DNA of 64,000 nt from Agromyces fucosus (GCF_004134865.1 NZ_SDPO01000001.1:62001-126000); one strand, 5' to 3'; shown: positions 27,063 to 35,806, numbered from the stretch's first letter. The notes: generated by a model from the letters alone, not told the origin. Translations and numbers: made by a program.

Positions 27063-27143
27063 GCTCGTTCCGCGGGGACGCGACGTGCGTCGCCGTTTCT
27101 CTTTTCGGCGCCGTGTGCGCCCCGAACCCTCAGGACGTTCCCC
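27060..27143 (+). promoter_or_regulatory. DAHP synthase leader with short ORF and hairpin
   Basis: TAGGCT at 27060-27065 predicts transcription starting near 27072. The leader then contains the 5-bp hairpin GCGAC-GTGC-GTCGC (27080-27093) followed by a T-rich stretch (27094-27105), and a 28-codon frame from GTG 27085 to TGA 27169-27171 that overlaps the DAHP synthase start. The frame encodes two Phe codons near its beginning and adjacent Trp-Tyr codons. This could be an attenuator, or simply the terminator of the acyltransferase gene. Confidence 0.35.
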
Positions 27144-28514
27144 GTGGTACAGCTCGTCGAGCCGGTCGTGAATGCAGATCCCTCCGTGATTGCCGGCCTC
27201 GACTATTGGCGGACCCTCCCCATCAAGCAGCAGCCGACGTGGCCCGACCTCGAAGCCGCGCACGCGGCATCCGCTGAGCTCGCAACCCTGCCTCCTCTGG
27301 TCTTCGCGGGCGAGGTCGACATCCTGCGCGACCGGCTCGCCGCCGCGTCGCGCGGTGAGGCGTTCCTGCTGCAGGGCGGCGACTGCGCCGAGACCTTCGC
27401 GGGCGCCACGGCCGACCAGATCCGCAACCGCGTGAAGACCGTGCTGCAGATGGCCGTCGTGCTGACCTACGGCGCCTCGATGCCGGTCGTGAAGATGGGC
27501 CGCATGGCGGGCCAGTTCGCGAAGCCGCGCTCGAGCGACACCGAGACGCGCGGCGACGTCACCCTGCCCGCCTACCGCGGCGACATCGTGAACGGCTACG
27601 ACTTCACGCCCGAGTCGCGCGCGGCCGACCCCAACCGCCTGATCAAGGGCTACCACACGGCCGCATCGACGCTGAACCTCATCCGCGCGTTCACGCAGGG
27701 CGGGTTCGCCGATCTCCGCCAGGTGCACTCGTGGAACCAGGGCTTCGCGTCGAACCCCGCGAACGCGCGCTACGAGAACATGGCGCGCGAGATCGACCGC
27801 GCGATCAAGTTCATGGAGGCCTGCGGCGCCGACTTCGAGGCGATCAAGCACACCGAGTTCTACACGGGCCATGAGGGCCTGCTCATGGACTACGAGCGCC
27901 CCATGACCCGCATCGACTCGCGCACGGGCACGCCGTACGACACGTCGAGCCACTTCATCTGGATCGGCGAGCGCACTCGTGAGCTCGACGGCGCGCACGT
28001 CGACTTCCTGTCGCGGGTTCGCAACCCGATCGGCGTCAAGCTCGGCCCGACGACGACGCCCGAGACGATGCTCGAGCTGGTCGAGAAGCTCGACCCCGAG
28101 CGCGAGCCCGGGCGCCTGACCTTCATCACCCGCATGGGCGCCGGCAAGATCCGCGACGCGCTGCCGCCGCTGCTCGAGGCCATCAAGGCGAGCGATGCCA
28201 ACCCGCTGTGGGTCACCGACCCCATGCACGGCAACGGCATCACGACCCCCAACGGCTACAAGACGCGTCGGTTCGACGACGTCGTCGACGAGGTCAAGGG
28301 CTTCTTCGAGGCGCACCGCGACGCGGGCACGCACCCGGGCGGCATCCACGTCGAGCTCACGGGCGACGACGTCACCGAGTGCCTCGGCGGCTCGGAGCAC
28401 ATCGACGAAGAGACGCTGGCGACCCGCTACGAGTCGCTCTGCGACCCGCGGCTGAACCACATGCAGTCGCTCGAGCTCGCGTTCCTCGTGGCCGAGGAGC
28501 TCGCGGCCCGCTGA
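27144..28514 (+). CDS. aroG: Class II 3-deoxy-7-phosphoheptulonate synthase
   Basis: The 456-residue enzyme joins PEP and erythrose 4-phosphate in the first step of aromatic amino-acid synthesis. It is the plant/mycobacterial class II type: LLQGGDCAETFAG (metal Cys), KMGRMAGQFAKPRS, GYDFTPESR, HEGLLMDYE, KLGPTTTPE, WVTDPMHGNG and HVELTGDDVTECLGG. Mycobacterial relatives are inhibited by combinations of Trp and Phe. The GTG start at 27144 is the only one giving the usual N-terminus. Gene order (acyltransferase, aroG, pknL) matches mycobacteria. A long hairpin follows. Confidence 0.96.
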   Translation: MVQLVEPVVNADPSVIAGLDYWRTLPIKQQPTWPDLEAAHAASAELATLPPLVFAGEVDILRDRLAAASRGEAFLLQGGDCAETFAGATADQIRNRVKTVLQMAVVLTYGASMPVVKMGRMAGQFAKPRSSDTETRGDVTLPAYRGDIVNGYDFTPESRAADPNRLIKGYHTAASTLNLIRAFTQGGFADLRQVHSWNQGFASNPANARYENMAREIDRAIKFMEACGADFEAIKHTEFYTGHEGLLMDYERPMTRIDSRTGTPYDTSSHFIWIGERTRELDGAHVDFLSRVRNPIGVKLGPTTTPETMLELVEKLDPEREPGRLTFITRMGAGKIRDALPPLLEAIKASDANPLWVTDPMHGNGITTPNGYKTRRFDDVVDEVKGFFEAHRDAGTHPGGIHVELTGDDVTECLGGSEHIDEETLATRYESLCDPRLNHMQSLELAFLVAEELAAR

Positions 28515-28523
28515 CGGGCCTCA

Positions 28524-28556
28524 GGCGCGGGGCATCCGGTTCGGATGTCCCGCGCC
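28524..28556. terminator. Hairpin terminator between aroG and kinase gene
   Basis: A 15-bp stem with one G-T pair (arms 28524-28538 and 28542-28556, loop GTT) lies between the convergent genes. The downstream tract is only partly T-rich. Confidence 0.75.
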
Positions 28557-28587
28557 TTCGTCGTCCTCGCGCCGGATGATCGGCCGG

Positions 28588-30504
28588 TCAGCCGAAGTTG
28601 ACCGTGACCTCGGAACCGCGCTTGATCTTCTCGCCGGCAGCCGGACTCTGCACGGATGCCACCACGGCGCCCTCGAGGAAGGCGGGAACGTTGGATGCCA
28701 CGGTGAACCCGAGCGCCTCGAGCTGTTCGCGCGCCTGGGCGACCGTCTGGCCCGTGATGACGTTCGGCACCTCGACGAGGTCCTGGCCCTTCGACATGAC
28801 GAGGGTCAGGGTGTCGCCGGGTCGCACCGGGTCGGTCGTCGCGGCCTGCGACAGCACGAGGTCGGCCGCGACCTCATCGCTGAACTCGGGTTCGCCATAG
28901 GCGACCTGGAGCTCGACGGCGGCCAATGCCGCCTCGGCGTCGGCAGCCGACATTCCGACGACGTCGGGCAGCGGCCCGGCGGAGACCACGAGCGTCAGCT
29001 CGCCGAGTTCGGGGTACTCCGCTCCGACCGGGTTGCCCTCGACATCGAGCACGTCGATGACCGTGTCGGCAGGGACGTCGCCGGAGAACTGGAAGACGTT
29101 CGGATCGACGACGGTGAAGTCCTTCAGCGCCGCACGTGCATCGGCCGACGGCGTGCCTCGAACCTCGGGGACCGGCAGGATCTGCGGGCCGAGTGAGACG
29201 AAGAGCGTCACGGTCGATCCGCGCTGCGCCTGCGCGCCGCCCGCCGGGTCGGTGCCGGACACCTGGCCGGCCGGCACGACGGGATCGTTGCGCTCGGCTG
29301 GCTCGACCGCGAATCCGGCCTCTTCGAGCGCGGCGGTCGCGACAGCCGGTGCGAGCGTCGCCGTCTCGGGCACCGAGGTGAGCGCCCCCGGTCCGGCTCC
29401 GAAGTACCAGCCGGTGCCTGCGGCGAGTCCGGTCAGCAAGAGCACGAGCGCGATGATCCAGTAGCCGCGGCGCTTGCGCCGTTCGGCGCTCTTCGCGAGC
29501 GCCTCGGTGTCGTCGCCATCGGATGCCTCGAGGGTCGAGGTCGCCGCGGCGACTGATCCGCCCGCGCCGATCACGCGCGTCTCGGCGGTCGCGGCCCCGG
29601 CCGGCATCGCGCCGCCGGGCAGCACCATGGTCGCCTGGGTCTGCAGCGGTCGGTGGGAGGAACGGATGCCCGGTTCGACCTCGCGCAGACGCTCGAGCAT
29701 CTCGCGGGCGTCGTCGGGGCGGGCTTCGGGATCGCGGTTGGTCGCCCACAGCACGAGTTCGTCGAGTTCGACGGGGACCGCCGGGTTCTTCGAGCTCGGC
29801 GTCGGGACCTGGTCGTTGGCATGCTGGTAGGCGATCGCCATGGGCGCCTCGCCGACGTAGGGCTGCTCGCCGGTGAGCATCTCGTACATCATGATGCCGA
29901 CGGCGTAGATGTCGCTGCGGGCATCTGCGACCCCGCGGGTGACGAGCTCGGGGGAGAGGTAGGCGATCGTGCCGAGGAGCGCCTGACCGGTCGCCGTGTT
30001 GGCGCTCGCGGCGCGGGCGAGCCCGAAGTCGCCGAGCTTGATGCGGCCGTCGTCGGCGAGCAGCACGTTCTCTGGCTTCAGGTCGCGGTGCACGATGCCG
30101 GCCTTGTGCGCGGCCGCGAGGCCTGCGAGCACGGCGTCCATGATGTCGACGGTCTGCTCGGGGGTGAGCTTCTTGTAGTCCTTCAGCAGCTCGCGCAGGG
30201 TGATGCCCGGCAGGTACTCCATCACGAGATACGCCATGTCGGCGTCTTGACCCTGGTCGAAGACGTTCACGACGTTCGGGTGCGCAAGACGGGCCGCCGA
30301 GCGGGCCTCCTGGACGAACCGGGTCTTGAAGGTGTTGTCGTCGGCGAGGTGGCCGTGCATGATCTTGATCGCGACGCGGCGCTCGAGGCGCAGGTCGGTC
30401 GCGAGGTACACCGTCGCCATGCCGCCCCGCGCGATGCGGGAGCGCACCTGATAGCGGCCGTCGATGAGACGGCCGATCATGGGGTCGACGGGCGCAGTGG
30501 TCAC
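28588..30504 (-). CDS. pknL: PASTA-domain serine/threonine kinase (PknL-like)
   Basis: The 638-residue protein has an N-terminal Hanks-type kinase (IARGGMATVYLA, VAIKIM, HRDLKPENVLL, DFGLAR, GTIAYLSPE). A juxtamembrane stretch and one membrane helix at about residue 348-370 (WIIALVLLLTGLAAGTGW) follow, then four extracellular PASTA repeats that bind peptidoglycan fragments or lipid II. Position between aroG and an Rv2175c homologue identifies it as the PknL lineage; mycobacterial PknL lacks PASTA repeats, while corynebacterial PknL has them. TAGACT (minus strand, 30511-30516) ends six bases before the GTG. It likely phosphorylates division and cell-wall proteins. Confidence 0.9.
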   Translation of the reverse strand: MTTAPVDPMIGRLIDGRYQVRSRIARGGMATVYLATDLRLERRVAIKIMHGHLADDNTFKTRFVQEARSAARLAHPNVVNVFDQGQDADMAYLVMEYLPGITLRELLKDYKKLTPEQTVDIMDAVLAGLAAAHKAGIVHRDLKPENVLLADDGRIKLGDFGLARAASANTATGQALLGTIAYLSPELVTRGVADARSDIYAVGIMMYEMLTGEQPYVGEAPMAIAYQHANDQVPTPSSKNPAVPVELDELVLWATNRDPEARPDDAREMLERLREVEPGIRSSHRPLQTQATMVLPGGAMPAGAATAETRVIGAGGSVAAATSTLEASDGDDTEALAKSAERRKRRGYWIIALVLLLTGLAAGTGWYFGAGPGALTSVPETATLAPAVATAALEEAGFAVEPAERNDPVVPAGQVSGTDPAGGAQAQRGSTVTLFVSLGPQILPVPEVRGTPSADARAALKDFTVVDPNVFQFSGDVPADTVIDVLDVEGNPVGAEYPELGELTLVVSAGPLPDVVGMSAADAEAALAAVELQVAYGEPEFSDEVAADLVLSQAATTDPVRPGDTLTLVMSKGQDLVEVPNVITGQTVAQAREQLEALGFTVASNVPAFLEGAVVASVQSPAAGEKIKRGSEVTVNFG

Positions 30505-30597
30505 TCTGAGAGTCTACGAAGAGCTATATGCCGCAACCGTTGCAAACGCCGACGGCGCGCCGATCGCAATCCCATCGTGATGAGCGGATGCCGCGGC

Positions 30598-31845
30598 TCA
30601 CCCGAGTTCGGAGAGCCACGCCCGTGCGGACGCCTCCCACTTCGCGTAGTGGTCGGGGTGTGCGCTCAACTGCACGGCCTGCGCGGCCTGGGTGACGGTC
30701 AGCGACTCCCAACCGGGGATGTCGAGCAGCCCGCGCGTGCGCCCGGCGTTCGGGTTGTCGGCGCCGCCGTAGAACGCCGTCGCGGAGCGGACGGGATCGA
30801 GCACCTCCTCGACGGTGCCCCAGCCCTGGCTCGGGCGCTGCTGGAAGAGTCCGAGCGAGTCGAGGTCGCCGTACTCCGGGTTCTTCAGGCCCGATTCCTG
30901 CGCGGCGGCGGCCAGGGCGATGACGATTCCCTGTTCGGGGACTCCGAGCGCCCGCCCGACGTCGACGATGATGCGGGCGTTCCCCCGCATCTCCTCGGTG
31001 AGCGCGACGCTGACCGAGGCCACGCTGACCGCGGCGACGGGCCGCGCGACCCGGAGCACCTGGCCGGCGCGGATCACCGCGGACACGTCGATCCCGTTGA
31101 TCGCGGCGAGCTCGGAGACCTGGAGCTCGTGCCGTGCGGCGATGTCCCACAGCGTGTCGCCGTCGACGACGGTGTAGTCCTCACCGCCGCTCGGCGCGGC
31201 GGGCACGGGCGCCGGCGCCGGCGCTGCGGGGGCGGGAGCCGCGACATCCGTACCGCCGGGGGGCAGCACGATCGACTGCCCGGGGAAGATCAGGCTCTGC
31301 CGGCTGAGGCCGTTGGCACTCAGCATCTGGTCGAGCGCGACGCCGTACGCGGCGGCGATGCCGCTCATGGTGTCGCCCGCGACGACGGTGTGACGGGGGA
31401 GTTCGGCGGCGACCGGGACCGGTGCCGGCGCTGCAGCACCGCTGCCGGGGAGTGCGAGTCGCTGCCCCGGGAAGATCAGGCTCGACCAGCCCAGGCCGTT
31501 GAGCGCGAGGATGTCGGCGGTGGGGACGCCGTATCGTTCGGCGATGCCGCTGACGGTGTCGCCGTCGCCCACCGTCACCTCCGCGGGCACCGAGCCCGTC
31601 GACGCGGTCGTCGAGGCGTGCCGGTCGGGGCCGTCGTTCGAGGCCTTGGGCTTGGGCATGCGCTTGGCCGACTGCGGGGCCGCCTCTGCGGGCTGCGCGA
31701 TGCCGAGCGTGACCGCGATGGTCGAGACGACGGCGAGCGGCAGGGTGATGAGGCGACGGATGCCCCGGCGACGGTCGTTCGCGCCACGCGCCTGTCGACG
31801 CGGATGGTCGACGGCCTCGTTCGCGGTCTCGGCGTCGTACGTCAT
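30598..31845 (-). CDS. Secreted LysM protein with lysozyme-like C-terminus
   Basis: The 415-residue protein has a signal peptide (RRGIRRLITLPLAVVSTIAVTLG, cleavage near AEA-A at about residue 56) and three LysM peptidoglycan-binding repeats, each of the TVxxGDTxxxIAxxYGV kind ending LIFPGQ or IRAGQ. Ala/Pro-rich linkers separate them. The C-terminal domain contains GIVIALAAAAQESGLKNPEYGD and SLGLFQQRPSQGWG, a lysozyme/transglycosylase-like unit with a likely catalytic Glu in QESG. It should act in the cell wall. The ATG at 31845 follows AAGGGGG by six bases; an upstream ATG frame exists but lacks a ribosome site. Confidence 0.85.
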   Translation of the reverse strand: MTYDAETANEAVDHPRRQARGANDRRRGIRRLITLPLAVVSTIAVTLGIAQPAEAAPQSAKRMPKPKASNDGPDRHASTTASTGSVPAEVTVGDGDTVSGIAERYGVPTADILALNGLGWSSLIFPGQRLALPGSGAAAPAPVPVAAELPRHTVVAGDTMSGIAAAYGVALDQMLSANGLSRQSLIFPGQSIVLPPGGTDVAAPAPAAPAPAPVPAAPSGGEDYTVVDGDTLWDIAARHELQVSELAAINGIDVSAVIRAGQVLRVARPVAAVSVASVSVALTEEMRGNARIIVDVGRALGVPEQGIVIALAAAAQESGLKNPEYGDLDSLGLFQQRPSQGWGTVEEVLDPVRSATAFYGGADNPNAGRTRGLLDIPGWESLTVTQAAQAVQLSAHPDHYAKWEASARAWLSELG

Positions 31846-32019
31846 CGTTGCCCCCTTCGCCCGGCATAGTGCTCCCGGCCCCCGCGGCAACCGTCGCATA
31901 GCGGAATGGGGGAGTCAAACACCTCGACGCGAGTCCCGTGAGGCGGACGGTGGATGCAGGCGGGGGCGTGTCGCGACCGATGGTTCCGCAAGATGCCCGG
32001 CTCGTGGCAGTCTTGAGAC

Positions 32020-32358
32020 GTGACCGATGCTGCCGAAACCGACTGGCTGACCGTTCCCGACCTCGTCGAGATGCTCGGGCAGAGCCCGAGTCGCATCCGT
32101 CGACTGATCGACGACCGGCACCTGCTCGCCGCCCGCGTCGACGGCGTGCTCAAGGTGCCGGCGGTGTTCCTCCGCGACGGCGCCCCGCTGCCCGAGCTCT
32201 ACGGGACGGCGAACGTGCTCGCCGACAACGGCTTCACCGACGAAGAGGCGCTCGAGTGGATGCTCGCCGAGGAAGACAGCCTCGGCACCTCGCCGATCGC
32301 CGCGCTGCTCGCCGGTCGCAAGGCCGAGGTGCGCCGCGTTGCGCAGGCGCTCGCCTGA
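32020..32358 (+). CDS. Rv2175c-family DNA-binding protein
   Basis: The 112-residue protein has an N-terminal helix-turn-helix (LTVPDLVEMLGQSPSRIRRLIDDRHLLAAR) and the C-terminal Rv2175c domain (VPAVFLRDGAPLPELYG, LADNGFTDEEALEWMLAEEDSLG). In M. tuberculosis this protein is a substrate of PknL, phosphorylated in an N-terminal tail. Here only about nine residues precede the first helix, so most of that tail is missing. The GTG start at 32020 has CAGTCT six bases upstream, a weak leaderless -10. It is separated from the kinase gene by the LysM gene. Confidence 0.85.
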   Translation: MTDAAETDWLTVPDLVEMLGQSPSRIRRLIDDRHLLAARVDGVLKVPAVFLRDGAPLPELYGTANVLADNGFTDEEALEWMLAEEDSLGTSPIAALLAGRKAEVRRVAQALA

Positions 32359-32431
32359 CCGGCTGAGCCGCGTCACGGCCGAGCCCCTGCGGAACCAGAC
32401 CCTGCTGGGCGGCTCGCGAGCGGCGCCGGGG

Positions 32432-33544
32432 TCAGCTCGTGCGGCGGGTGACGGCCCTGGCGAGTGAGCCGAGCTCTGTGCGGGCGTCCCTGCTGATCGG
32501 GGCCGCTTCGAGCGCCGCCGTCGCCGTCGCGACGTTCGACGTGATGAGCGCCTCGACCTCGTCGACGGCGCCGCACTCGCGGATCGTCTGCTGGAGCATC
32601 CTGACCTGTTCGGGCGCGAGCTCGGGGTCGCCGAGGAGTTCGTCGAGCAGGCGTCGCTGACCCGGCGCGAGCCGTTCGCGGGCGATCGCGATGAGCATCG
32701 TGCGCTTGCCCTCGCGCAGGTCGTCGCCGCTCGGCTTGCCGGTGACCTCGGGGTCGCCGAACACGCCGAGCAGGTCGTCGCGCAGTTGGTACGCGATGCC
32801 GAGCGGCAGGCCGAAGGCGCGCAGCGAGTCGAACTGCGCCGTCGAGGCGCCCGCGATGGCGCCGCCGATCACGAGCGGGGCCTCGACGCTGTACTTGGCC
32901 GACTTGTAGACGATGACGCGCTCGGCGCGCAGGCGCTGCTCGGATTCGGCCTGGCTCCGCCACGCGCGCTCCGCGAGGATGTCGAGGTACTGGCCGGCCG
33001 TGACCTCGGTGCGCATGCGCATGAACTCCGCGCGCGCGGTGCGTGCGGCGTCGCGGTCGGGGAGGGCCGCGAGACCCTCGTCGAACAGTTCGTCGCTCCA
33101 GCCGAGCAGCAGGTCGCCCAGGAGGATCGCCGAAGCGCGGCCGAACTCGGGCGAGGAACCAGCCCAGCCCGATTCGGCGTGCAGCTGCTCGAAGAGGCGA
33201 TGCCCCGAGGGGGCGCCCCGTCGGGTGTCGGAGTTGTCGATGATGTCGTCGTGCAGCAGCGCCGCGGCGTGGAAGAGTTCGAGCGCGGATGCCGCGGAGA
33301 CGACCGGGAACTTGTCCCGCCCGCCCTCTTCGGCGAACGGGTCGAAACCGCGTCCGCCCACCGCTTCCCAGCCCCAGTAGCAGAACAGGGCCCGGAAGCG
33401 CTTGCCCCCGCTGAGAAATCGCCTTGAGAACGCGTCGAGCGGTTCGAGGTCGGGGCTGATCTCGCGGAGAATGGAAGTGCGTTCGGCGAGGAAATCCTCG
33501 ATGCGTTCGTGCACCAAATCGACCAGTCGGGAACCGTGAGCCAC
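32432..33544 (-). CDS. Polyprenyl (geranylgeranyl-type) diphosphate synthase
   Basis: The 370-residue trans-prenyltransferase has both aspartate-rich motifs: LLHDDIIDNSDTRRG (FARM) and YQLRDDLLGVFGD (SARM), plus GGKRFRA, KSAKYSVEAPL and KPSGDDLREGKRT. It condenses isopentenyl diphosphate with allylic diphosphates; chain length cannot be fixed by eye. It matches the idsA2/IdsA-type gene near pknL in other actinobacteria and may supply carotenoid, menaquinone or undecaprenyl precursors. TAGGCT (minus strand, 33551-33556) is six bases before the GTG. Confidence 0.93.
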   Translation of the reverse strand: MAHGSRLVDLVHERIEDFLAERTSILREISPDLEPLDAFSRRFLSGGKRFRALFCYWGWEAVGGRGFDPFAEEGGRDKFPVVSAASALELFHAAALLHDDIIDNSDTRRGAPSGHRLFEQLHAESGWAGSSPEFGRASAILLGDLLLGWSDELFDEGLAALPDRDAARTARAEFMRMRTEVTAGQYLDILAERAWRSQAESEQRLRAERVIVYKSAKYSVEAPLVIGGAIAGASTAQFDSLRAFGLPLGIAYQLRDDLLGVFGDPEVTGKPSGDDLREGKRTMLIAIARERLAPGQRRLLDELLGDPELAPEQVRMLQQTIRECGAVDEVEALITSNVATATAALEAAPISRDARTELGSLARAVTRRTS

Positions 33545-33618
33545 CCGCCTAGCCTAGCGAGGCTGAGCAGGGCTAGAATGGACTCGGATGCGTCGATCCC
33601 GAGCCTGAGGGGAATGAG
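33545..33618. promoter_or_regulatory. Divergent promoters, prenyl synthase/DUF3040
   Basis: TAGGCT on the minus strand (33551-33556) serves the leaderless prenyl synthase gene. TAGAAT on the plus strand (33572-33577) should start a transcript with a leader of about 35 bases for the DUF3040 gene, which has a GAGGGGA ribosome site. Confidence 0.6.
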
Positions 33619-34008
33619 ATGCCGCTTTCAGAGCAGGAGCAACGTCTTCTCGAGGAGATGGAGCGGAACCTCTATCGCAATGACGCCGACTTCGTGCAAG
33701 CAGTCGGCGGTGTTCGTGGTCGACGACCGAACTACCGGGCCATCGTGCTCGGAGTCCTGCTCGCCGTCGCCGGTGCCGGTGCCCTCATCGCAGGCGTGGC
33801 CTCGCAGCTCCTCATCATCGGAGTCGTCGGGTTCGCGCTCATGTTCGCCGGCGTGCTCGTCGCGATCACGCCCTCCAAGCGCGGCGCCGCAGCTGCCCCG
33901 CCTGCAGAGCCCTCGGCCGCGGGTCGACGAGGCCGCAGCACCTCGGGCGGCGGCTTCATGGATCGCATGAACGAGCGCTGGGACCGTCGTCAGGACGACC
34001 AGGGCTGA
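33619..34008 (+). CDS. DUF3040 membrane protein
   Basis: The 129-residue protein begins MPLSEQEQRLLEEMERNLY, the diagnostic DUF3040 start, followed by two hydrophobic helices at about residues 40-57 and 62-81 and a basic, low-complexity C-terminus. The family is actinobacterial, of unknown function, and commonly sits just before mraZ, as here; division- or envelope-related work is inferred. It has its own promoter and ends in a strong terminator, so it is not part of the dcw transcript. Confidence 0.9.
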   Translation: MPLSEQEQRLLEEMERNLYRNDADFVQAVGGVRGRRPNYRAIVLGVLLAVAGAGALIAGVASQLLIIGVVGFALMFAGVLVAITPSKRGAAAAPPAEPSAAGRRGRSTSGGGFMDRMNERWDRRQDDQG

Positions 34009-34030
34009 TCCCTCCACTTCGCACCACCTG

Positions 34031-34061
34031 AACGGGTCGATCTTCGGATCGGCCCGTTTTT
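34031..34061 (+). terminator. Intrinsic terminator after DUF3040 gene
   Basis: AACGGGTCGATC, loop TTCG, GATCGGCCCGTT, then a run of Ts: a 12-bp stem with one wobble pair, a stable tetraloop and a U-tract. It separates the DUF3040 gene from the dcw cluster. Confidence 0.92.
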
Positions 34062-34247
34062 CGTGCGCCCCGGCACGGGCTCGCTGCCGATCGCCCGTGC
34101 CGCACGCGGCATCCGCTGATCGAAGGGTGACGCGGCGCAACGCGCGCGGCCATTCCGAGCCGAATCCCTCCACTCCGCTCCACCGCTCGAATGCCAGCAT
34201 TCACGGCACTTTCACGGGCGTCGACACGCTGAAACGAGCGAATGTCG
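34062..34247. other. Non-coding stretch upstream of the mraZ promoter
   Basis: Together with the terminator before it and the promoter after it, this makes a 309-base gap between genes. I see no supported ORF. The notable content is a pair of minus-strand GTGGAG boxes 10 bases apart (CTCCAC at 34168 and 34178). Confidence 0.6.
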
Positions 34248-34283
34248 TTGATCGGTGGATGAGAGTGGAGTAAAGTGGGGTTA
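34248..34283 (+). promoter_or_regulatory. mraZ promoter with three MraZ boxes
   Basis: GTGGAT, GTGGAG and GTGGGG begin at 34255, 34265 and 34275, exactly 10 bases apart, the MraZ operator pattern (TGG-type repeats with 5-base spacers). A -35 TTGATC (34248-34253) and -10 TAAAGT (34271-34276) are separated by 17 bases, so the boxes fill the spacer and overlap the -10. MraZ binding should block this promoter, giving autoregulation of the dcw cluster. Confidence 0.85.
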
Positions 34284-34317
34284 CCTGGATTCTGGCCGGA
34301 GGAAAGGGGGTGGTGCG

Positions 34318-34749
34318 GTGTTCCTCGGTAGCTACGAACCAAAGCTCGATGAGAAGGGCCGCGTCATTCTTCCGGCGAAGTTCCGGGAGGAGCTCTCGAG
34401 CGGTCTCGTGCTCACGCGCGGGCAGGAACACTGCATCTACGTGTTCAGCGCGCGGGAGTTCGAGAGCATGAGCGACAAGATCCGCCAAGCCCCGGTAACG
34501 AGCAAGCAGGCGCGCGACTACATGCGCGTCTTCCTCTCGGGGGCTTCCGCGGAGACCCCCGACAAGCAGCATCGCGTCACCATCCCCGCCACGCTCCGCG
34601 CCTACGCGGGCCTCGACCGCGACCTCACGGTCATCGGAACGGGCAGCCGGGTGGAGATCTGGGATGCGACGGCATGGGCGACCTACCTCGCCGAGCAGGA
34701 GGCGGCCTTCGCGGATACGGCGGAGGAGGTGATCCCCGGACTCTTCTAG
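34318..34749 (+). CDS. mraZ: Transcriptional regulator MraZ
   Basis: The 143-residue protein has two AbrB-like SpoVT halves: [25 protein letters not shown] and [26 protein letters not shown]. MraZ forms a ring that binds tandem 10-bp repeats in its own promoter and represses the dcw operon. Such repeats lie just upstream. The GTG at 34318 follows a strong GGAGGAAAGGGGG ribosome site; an ATG at 34259 would place the start inside the operator and before the predicted transcription start. Confidence 0.95.
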   Translation: MFLGSYEPKLDEKGRVILPAKFREELSSGLVLTRGQEHCIYVFSAREFESMSDKIRQAPVTSKQARDYMRVFLSGASAETPDKQHRVTIPATLRAYAGLDRDLTVIGTGSRVEIWDATAWATYLAEQEAAFADTAEEVIPGLF

Positions 34750-34852
34750 TCCTCGGGCTCCGACCCCCAGCCGGCCGCGCCTGGTGCACTTCCCCGCATC
34801 AGGACGAACGGATGGGGATCGGAACCCGAGGCCACGAAGGCAAGGCGGAATC

Positions 34853-35806
34853 ATGGACATCGAACGCATTCACACCCCGGTCATGCTCGAGCGCACGCTC
34901 GAGCTCCTGGCCCCGGCCCTCGAGGCCGACGGCGCCGTGATGGTCGACGCGACCCTCGGCATGGGCGGCCACACGGCCGCCTTCCTCGAGCGCTTCCCGA
35001 AGCTCACCGTCATCGGCCTCGACCGCGACACCGACGCACTCGGCATCGCCCGCGAACGACTCGCGAAGTTCGGCGACCGGGCCCGGTTCGTGCACACGGT
35101 CTACGACGGCATCGTCGACGCGGTTCGCAGCGAGGGTTTTCGCGAGGTGCACGGCGTGCTCTTCGACCTCGGCGTCTCCTCCCTGCAGCTCGACCGGGCC
35201 GAGCGCGGCTTCGCCTACTCGAAGGATGCGCCGCTCGACATGCGCATGGACTTCACGAGCGGGCGCACCGCTGCCGACGTCATCGCGGAGGAGAGCGAAG
35301 AGGAGCTCCGCCGCATCTTCCTCGACTACGGCGAGGAGAAGCTCGCCGCGCGGTACGCGAGGGCGATCGTGCGGGCGCGAGCGGATGCCCCGATCACGCG
35401 TTCCGGCGAGCTCGTCACCATCATCCAGGCGGCGACCCCGGTCGCGATCCAGCGTCAGGGTCACCCTGCGAAGCGGGTGTTCCAGGCACTTCGCATCGAG
35501 GTCAACGAAGAGCTGTCGGTGCTCGAGCGGGCGATGCCCGCCGCGCTCGACACGATCGCCGTCGGCGGCCGCATCGTCGTGCTGGCCTACCAATCGCTCG
35601 AGGACCGGATCGTCAAGCGATCGCTCGCCGCGGCGTCGAGCTCGACGGCTCCCGCCGGACTGCCGATGGAGCTGCCCGAGCACCGGCCCGAGTTCAAGCT
35701 CCTGGTGCGAGGCGCCGAACTCGCGAGCGAAGACGAGCAGGCCGAGAACCCGCGGGCCAAGCCCGTGCGGCTCCGGGCCGCCGAGAGACTGAGGAGGGCA
35801 TCGTGA
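34853..35806 (+). CDS. rsmH: 16S rRNA m4C1402 methyltransferase RsmH
   Basis: The 317-residue SAM-dependent enzyme methylates N4 of C1402 in 16S rRNA. Motifs: [13 protein letters not shown] at the start, [15 protein letters not shown] (SAM site), [31 protein letters not shown] and the C-terminal [13 protein letters not shown]. The ATG at 34853 follows AAGGCGG and opens with [10 protein letters not shown], the typical start. The TGA overlaps the GTG of ftsL. Confidence 0.95.
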   Translation: MDIERIHTPVMLERTLELLAPALEADGAVMVDATLGMGGHTAAFLERFPKLTVIGLDRDTDALGIARERLAKFGDRARFVHTVYDGIVDAVRSEGFREVHGVLFDLGVSSLQLDRAERGFAYSKDAPLDMRMDFTSGRTAADVIAEESEEELRRIFLDYGEEKLAARYARAIVRARADAPITRSGELVTIIQAATPVAIQRQGHPAKRVFQALRIEVNEELSVLERAMPAALDTIAVGGRIVVLAYQSLEDRIVKRSLAAASSSTAPAGLPMELPEHRPEFKLLVRGAELASEDEQAENPRAKPVRLRAAERLRRAS

